A model generated the notes under the pieces. The model was not told the origin of the DNA and ran no database searches. It was given only the letters and a program-made list of their open reading frames with translations. A DNA stretch of 46,813 nucleotides from a bacterium (GTDB lineage: Bacteria; CLD3; SB21), in the NCBI GenBank assembly GCA_013360215.1, contig JABWCP010000024.1:1-46813 (forward strand), read 5' to 3'. A program made the translations under genes and the position numbers. Positions 42,728-46,813 of this stretch are shown in pieces; the stretch's first letter is position 1, and each line of letters begins with the position of its first letter.

Positions 42728-43819
42728 CTATTTTTTGCCGGACGGTTTAAATCGTGCCGTAAGACCGGGTTTGAGTTGTACCCACAAATGCGTCAGCGCA
42801 TAGACGGCCGCACAAACGACAATCCACAAAATAAGTGTTAACCAAGGCGGCAAATTCTGATCAAATATGCTGATGGATGCTTTTTCGCCCGTTATCGAGT
42901 AGATAAGTACAAGGTGTGAAATATATGCAAAAAGAGATTGTCGCCCGAAAAGTAATACCTGTGGTGATGTGTGCCAGTTTTTGTAATCGAGTAACCAGAA
43001 GAACGAAAAAAGAATAAGTAATATACCCAAACGCATCAATACCCAATTCGGACTGGTCAACCAAAAACTTTCATATTCAAAAAAACGAATGGATGAAATA
43101 TCCGAAATATAACCGATGGCAAACAAAGATACCCCGATCAGTGCAATCGCCGATACTATTTTATGTTCCTTATCAGAAGTGCTATAGCGCATAAAAAGAC
43201 CGCCGACCAAGCCGCCGGACCAAAGGAAAACACACCACGGAAAAAGTGGAAATAAAGGATTGTTTTTTCCATTTAGTAAATTGGCTATTAGGGGATGTAC
43301 TGATGAACTAAAATCCTTTTGCCAAAGGAACGGCGTAATAAGAAGAGCCGACCATGTGATAATAAAAAGAACAATAAAAAATACGGTTATGCCGCGAGTC
43401 CACAGCATCAATAGCTGTAAAAGAATCAGGCTGATGGCGATAGTTTGCAATACATCAATCTGATAAAAGCTGACAAGGTCTTCCGTAACAATATTCGGCC
43501 ATCCCTGGCTCCAGTCCAATCGCGGTAGATGGAGAGCGAAACCGATCAGCATTATTACGAAAAAACGACGCAGTTGCTTCCGATAGCCGGGATTAAATGA
43601 GGTAAAGGAATGCCAATTATTCCAAGCAACCATGACAAAGGAAACACCGGCAACAAAAAGAAATGATGGCGCAACAAAACCGTTAATAAAATTCAGGTAG
43701 GAAAACCATTCTGAAGAACGCAGGCTTTTATCCATCCATGCATTAAAAACATGGGTCTCTATCATTACAAGGACAGCCCATCCGCGAAAAAGATCAATGA
43801 AGTGATAACGTTTATTCAT
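42728..43819 (-). CDS. HGSNAT-like (DUF1624) membrane acyltransferase
   Basis: Integral membrane protein of 363 residues with about ten hydrophobic helices. The start RYHFIDLFRGWAVLVMIETH is the signature of the heparan-alpha-glucosaminide N-acetyltransferase catalytic family (DUF1624); His in IETHVF is the likely acyl-accepting residue. Such bacterial proteins probably acetylate a sugar or a lipid outside the cell; the acceptor is unknown. I chose ATG 43819, with AGGTG about 9 bases upstream, over GTG 43825. It lies 20 bp beyond prfA where prmC is often found. Confidence 0.78.
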   Translation of the reverse strand: MNKRYHFIDLFRGWAVLVMIETHVFNAWMDKSLRSSEWFSYLNFINGFVAPSFLFVAGVSFVMVAWNNWHSFTSFNPGYRKQLRRFFVIMLIGFALHLPRLDWSQGWPNIVTEDLVSFYQIDVLQTIAISLILLQLLMLWTRGITVFFIVLFIITWSALLITPFLWQKDFSSSVHPLIANLLNGKNNPLFPLFPWCVFLWSGGLVGGLFMRYSTSDKEHKIVSAIALIGVSLFAIGYISDISSIRFFEYESFWLTSPNWVLMRLGILLILFSFFWLLDYKNWHTSPQVLLFGRQSLFAYISHLVLIYSITGEKASISIFDQNLPPWLTLILWIVVCAAVYALTHLWVQLKPGLTARFKPSGKK

Positions 43820-43839
43820 ACGCACCGCACCTGCAAGGA

Positions 43840-44910
43840 TTATCCGGCTTTAAGCAGTTCTTCGTTTTCAGCTAATTGTAATTTCTCTACGATATCGTCT
43901 ATTTTGCCTCCCATAACACCTTCCAAATCATATATCGTAAGTCCGATACGATGATCCGTTAAGCGATTCTGAGGGAAATTATACGTTCTTATTTTTTCGC
44001 TGCGATCGCCGGAGCCGACCATAGATTTGCGCTGAGATGCGATCTTAGCGTCGTGTTCACGTTTACGGAGATCATATAGACGCGATTTGAGCACTTTCAT
44101 TGCTTTCTCGCGGTTTTTCAATTGTGAACGTTCATCCTGACATTGGACGACGATACCGGTAGGCAAGTGTGTAAGACGCACGGCGGTTTCAACCTTATTA
44201 ACATTCTGGCCTCCCTTGCCGCCGGAGCGATAGATATCAACGCGTAAATCATTGGGGTTAATGACGACTTCAGAGTCGTCCTCCTCGAGAACGGGGAGAA
44301 CTGCTACTGTTGCGGCAGAAGTGTGTACGCGACCTTGCGTTTCAGTTTTGGGTACACGTTGCACGCGATGAACGCCGCTTTCAAATTTAAGTTTACCATA
44401 AGCACCAGTACCGTTTACTTCAAAAATGATTTCTTTAAATCCGCCTTGATTGGCTTCGGTAAAATCAACCAATGTGAGTGCCCAACCTTTTTTTTCAACG
44501 TAATACTGATACATCGCATAGAGATCGCCTGCAAAAATACCGGCTTCGTCGCCGCCGGTTCCCGCACGTATTTCGAGAATAGCGTCTCCGTCGTCATGCG
44601 GGTCTTTGGGAATCAGGAGATACTTTAGTTCCGATTCGAGCAATTGTTTTTTGGCTTCCAGATCATTCATCTCAGCACGAGCCATATCGCGCAAATCGGC
44701 ATCATCGGAGTTGTGAAGTATATCCTTGTTGCCGAGAATATCACTGTTCACTTTTTTATAGGCTTCAAATTTTTCCACAATAGGTTCGAGCGCGCTGCGT
44801 TCTTTGCTGAGCGATCGAAACAGATTATTGTTACTTACCGTTTCCGGCCGTGATAAAAGTCCGTTGATTTCGTTAAAACGAATGGATGCTTTTTCGAGTT
44901 GATCGATCAT
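43840..44910 (-). CDS. prfA: Peptide chain release factor 1
   Basis: Class I release factor for UAA and UAG, 356 residues. The catalytic GGQ (233-235) sits in GGKGGQNVNKVETAVR, and the stop-codon-reading PxT motif is PKT (187-189), which rules out release factor 2 (SPF). No programmed frameshift is present. It follows the DUF1385 gene by 11 bp, a typical arrangement with rpmE upstream. No Shine-Dalgarno sequence is obvious before the ATG. Confidence 0.97.
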   Translation of the reverse strand: MIDQLEKASIRFNEINGLLSRPETVSNNNLFRSLSKERSALEPIVEKFEAYKKVNSDILGNKDILHNSDDADLRDMARAEMNDLEAKKQLLESELKYLLIPKDPHDDGDAILEIRAGTGGDEAGIFAGDLYAMYQYYVEKKGWALTLVDFTEANQGGFKEIIFEVNGTGAYGKLKFESGVHRVQRVPKTETQGRVHTSAATVAVLPVLEEDDSEVVINPNDLRVDIYRSGGKGGQNVNKVETAVRLTHLPTGIVVQCQDERSQLKNREKAMKVLKSRLYDLRKREHDAKIASQRKSMVGSGDRSEKIRTYNFPQNRLTDHRIGLTIYDLEGVMGGKIDDIVEKLQLAENEELLKAG

Positions 44911-44921
44911 TTTTTTCTATG

Positions 44922-45899
44922 TTATTCGTGTACGCTCATGGCGCCAGTGACCTGACCTGCGTTATACGCGCGTACGGCTTCTTCGCCCAGCGCCGATTGC
45001 AGAGCCGCCATAGCCACTTCGATGTGTGTGATATCTGGTTTTTTTGTTGTGATGCGCTGGAGCCATAATCCGGGCATCATAAAAATCCGTGCCCAACTCA
45101 GATGATAATATTTACCGGAAAGTTTGATCAATTCGTATGATAAACCCGCAACGATCGGTACACAGGGCAAATGTAAAGCAAGACGATTCCACAGCCCCAA
45201 GGGACCGATATAGGCGATATATAAACTATCAATGATAGCAAAGGACAAGATGGATGCGATCATAACAAACATTAAAAAACTGGTCCCGCAACGGGGGTGG
45301 GGTGTATCGTATTTTAATCCATTTTCCGGAATCAATGCGTCCTTATTTTCAAAGGCGTAGATAGAGACATGCTCGGCGCCATGGTACTGGAAAAGCCGAA
45401 AAATATCTTTCATCTGACTGATCGCCCAGACATAGGTTATAAACATGGCGGCACGTAACGTTCCTGCTACAAGATTAAAAGACCATGCATTTTGATCGGC
45501 ACCAATAAAATAATTGGTCAAGGAGATAGGGCCTGCAAAAAATACCAGAACTCCGATGCCTAAAGCAAAAGCAGTGGTCAAAAACAATTCCAGTCGGGAA
45601 GATTTTTTGGGTGTGGCGCCTTCTTCGTCATTGCTCATGGATACATCTGCTGAATACTGTAAAGCCGAAGTGCCGATAATAAGCATTTCAATAATAGCAA
45701 TACTGCCGCGCAAGATGGGAATATTGAGAAAACGATAGCGATGCAGCAAAGATGTAAAGGGCTCGCGTCGTATGACGATTTGTCCGTTAGGTTTCCTTAC
45801 GGCTGTAGCGACAGCATCAGCCGAACGCATCATTACGCCTTCGATGACGGCCTGACCGCCAACGGTAATCGTTTTAGGTGTTATGGGATTGTTACTCAT
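44922..45899 (-). CDS. DUF1385 membrane protein
   Basis: A 325-residue membrane protein with the DUF1385 hallmarks VGGQAVIEGVMMRS (near the start), YHGAEHVSIYAFE and HPRCGTSFL. Four to five hydrophobic helices lie in the middle and C-terminal parts. The family is almost always encoded with rpmE and prfA, as here, but its function is not established. The start codon follows a long hairpin and T tract by 11 bases, and no ribosome binding site is seen. Confidence 0.9.
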   Translation of the reverse strand: MSNNPITPKTITVGGQAVIEGVMMRSADAVATAVRKPNGQIVIRREPFTSLLHRYRFLNIPILRGSIAIIEMLIIGTSALQYSADVSMSNDEEGATPKKSSRLELFLTTAFALGIGVLVFFAGPISLTNYFIGADQNAWSFNLVAGTLRAAMFITYVWAISQMKDIFRLFQYHGAEHVSIYAFENKDALIPENGLKYDTPHPRCGTSFLMFVMIASILSFAIIDSLYIAYIGPLGLWNRLALHLPCVPIVAGLSYELIKLSGKYYHLSWARIFMMPGLWLQRITTKKPDITHIEVAMAALQSALGEEAVRAYNAGQVTGAMSVHE

Positions 45900-45910
45900 T
45901 TATGGTAAAT

Positions 45911-46022
45911 AAAAAGGGCTTTCCCAAAAGATTTTATTCCATATAAGAAACGCAATCTGTGTTTTTACAAAAAACAAATTCGACGTTTCGTCTTCGGTAA
46001 AATTCTTTTGAGACAGCCCTTT
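45911..46022 (-). repeat. Long imperfect palindrome with T tract (element 2)
   Basis: The ends 45913-45920 and 46015-46022 are exact complements (AAAGGGCT/AGCCCTTT). Complementarity continues inward for about 27 bases with small gaps, with inner AAACG/CGTTT and TGTTTT/AAAACA stems. On the minus strand it closes with a T tract before the DUF1385 gene, so it probably terminates rpmE. Its right end, read inward, is AAAGGGCTGTCTCAAAAG, which resembles insertion-sequence terminal repeats; a small mobile-element remnant is possible. Confidence 0.6.
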
Positions 46023-46039
46023 GTCGGACGTAATCTAAT

Positions 46040-46261
46040 CTAAGCTTTTTTCTGAGTATCCTGATACTTGGCAAATTTTTTATTGAATTTTTCAACACGA
46101 CCGGCGGTGTCAATCAGCTTGGTTTGCCCTGTGAAAAAAGGATGGCAGTTGGAGCAGATTTCGACGCGAATATCGCCGACGGTTGAACGGGTCTTAAAAC
46201 TATTACCGCAAGAGCAGGTAACGTTTGACACGGGATACGTGGGGTGAATACCAGGTTTCAT
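46040..46261 (-). CDS. rpmE: 50S ribosomal protein L31
   Basis: Large-subunit ribosomal protein of 73 residues, the zinc-binding (C+) form with Cys16, Cys18, Cys36 and Cys39. The conserved CHPFFTGQ segment and the basic tail are present. AAGGA precedes the ATG on the minus strand. It starts the minus-strand group rpmE, DUF1385, prfA. A poor -35 and a TATAAC-like -10 may lie near 46275-46310, but I would not rely on them. Confidence 0.97.
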   Translation of the reverse strand: MKPGIHPTYPVSNVTCSCGNSFKTRSTVGDIRVEICSNCHPFFTGQTKLIDTAGRVEKFNKKFAKYQDTQKKA

Positions 46262-46418
46262 GGCTGTCCTTATGTTAAATTGTTATATATATGCTTCTTA
46301 AGCGCGCAATAGTAACCAATGATCGTATTAAAAACAATATTTTTTTTATATTATTCCCGTTTTCTCGCGGTTATGGTTTTTACTCATCTTTCAGGGTTTG
46401 GTTCCTGACAATGAACAT

Positions 46419-46446
46419 TTGAATAATCAGGTAATGTTGTTATATT
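46419..46446 (+). promoter_or_regulatory. Candidate promoter of apgM
   Basis: TTGAAT (46419-46424) and TATATT (46441-46446) are 16 bp apart, about 50 bases before the apgM start. The gap 46262-46496 between the divergent genes is otherwise AT-rich without recognisable structure. Confidence 0.45.
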
Positions 46447-46496
46447 TAAAGGTCAATTATTGAAAATAATATCGTTCATTTTGATGAGGGTAGGTT

Positions 46497-46813
46497 ATGA
46501 CACATGCCGATTTGGTAACGAAGCTTGTTCAAAAAACAGATTCTAAAATCGTTCTGTTAGTCATGGATGGACTGGGGGGGATTCGTACAAAGCAAAATCC
46601 CAAAACAGAGTTAGAGCGTGCCAATATTCCGAATTTACACGCGTTGGCCAAAGAATCCGTGTGCGGGCGTATTATGCCGGTTTCTTACGGTATAACTCCG
46701 GGAAGCGGCCCCGCTCATTTTTCGTTATTTGGCTATAATCCCGCGGATGATAATATCCAGATCGGTCGCGGTGTGCTTGAGGCTTTGGGCTTAGATATGA
46801 AGTTGCAACCCGG
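46497..46813 (+). CDS. apgM: Cofactor-independent phosphoglycerate mutase, archaeal-type (3' end cut off)
   Basis: The first 105 codons of a phosphoglycerate mutase of the ApgM type, which interconverts 3- and 2-phosphoglycerate in glycolysis and gluconeogenesis. The alkaline-phosphatase-fold start IVLLVMDGLGG carries the metal-binding Asp. It is followed by TELERANIPNLHALA, the ITPGSGPAHFSLFGYNP segment and GRGVLEALG, which are characteristic of this family. GAGGG lies 8 bases before ATG 46497. The frame continues past the window end. Confidence 0.92.
   Translation, partial: MTHADLVTKLVQKTDSKIVLLVMDGLGGIRTKQNPKTELERANIPNLHALAKESVCGRIMPVSYGITPGSGPAHFSLFGYNPADDNIQIGRGVLEALGLDMKLQP

Noticed and set aside
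43840-44910. Release factor 2 with programmed frameshift
   Set aside because: The stop-reading motif is PKT, not SPF, and the frame is uninterrupted, so it is release factor 1.

Overview
The window looks like chromosomal core sequence from a Gram-negative bacterium of the FCB assemblage (Bacteroidota, Chlorobi/Ignavibacteria, KSB1 and related candidate phyla); the exact phylum cannot be fixed from sequence alone. Points in favour are a PorD/DUF4835-like protein, a DUF3098-like protein, paired ExbD genes with TonB, the futalosine menaquinone pathway, lipid A genes (LpxK) and many lipoproteins. Unlike typical Bacteroidota, several genes have good Shine-Dalgarno sequences, and at least two promoters match the classical sigma-70 consensus (TTGACA, 17 bp, TATTAT or TATATT).

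Layout of the left half. 1-1818 is the 3' part of an FtsX/MacB-type ABC permease. 2098-5217 holds the NAD(P)HX repair enzyme Nnr and two tandem C39-like peptidases. 5248-8499 holds a possible 40-residue peptide gene, FolE, an enoyl-CoA hydratase, a CT398-type zinc-ribbon protein and a 2,4-dienoyl-CoA reductase-like SDR. 8501-11654 is a PorD-like protein, an NtrC-type regulator and a secreted coiled-coil protein. 11834-13446 is an AT-richer pair, an NTF2-like protein and an AraC regulator. 13541-13707 has two CAT-anticodon tRNAs (elongator Met and fMet) on the minus strand with a consensus promoter. 13784-19517 has a DUF374 acyltransferase, LpxK, a second NtrC-type regulator, a MEMO1 protein and a MuiA-like DUF4139 protein.

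Layout of the right half. 19689-25344 is a tight chain of genes joined by overlaps: a CxxC protein, a MoxR ATPase, a small protein, the CCA-adding enzyme, a probable lipoprotein, CheW, a CheW-like protein and an MCP without a sensor domain. A full MCP, a HAD phosphatase, QueF, a REC-HD-GYP regulator, a LOG protein, a methylmalonyl-CoA mutase catalytic subunit, a small membrane protein and a PstS-like lipoprotein follow to 32701. 32841-37628 is a TPR protein, a STAS protein and ExbB-ExbD-ExbD-TonB, closed by a bidirectional terminator. From 37685 to 46261 all genes lie on the minus strand: a protein with 15-residue Cys/His repeats, an HMA lipoprotein, a DUF3098-like protein, MqnD-MqnB-MqnE, an HGSNAT-like membrane protein, PrfA, a DUF1385 protein and RpmE. 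The window ends inside apgM (plus strand).

No mobile element with a transposase, CRISPR array, prophage or recognisable defence system is visible. No gene-free stretch exceeds 300 bases; the longest (about 1819-2097, 5218-5417, 12341-12537 and 46262-46496) are AT-rich and hold the hairpins or promoters listed. The least explained parts are the 15-residue Cys/His repeat protein, two ~110-120 bp imperfect palindromes on the minus-strand side, and a recurring layout in which a terminator-like hairpin ends a few bases before a start codon.
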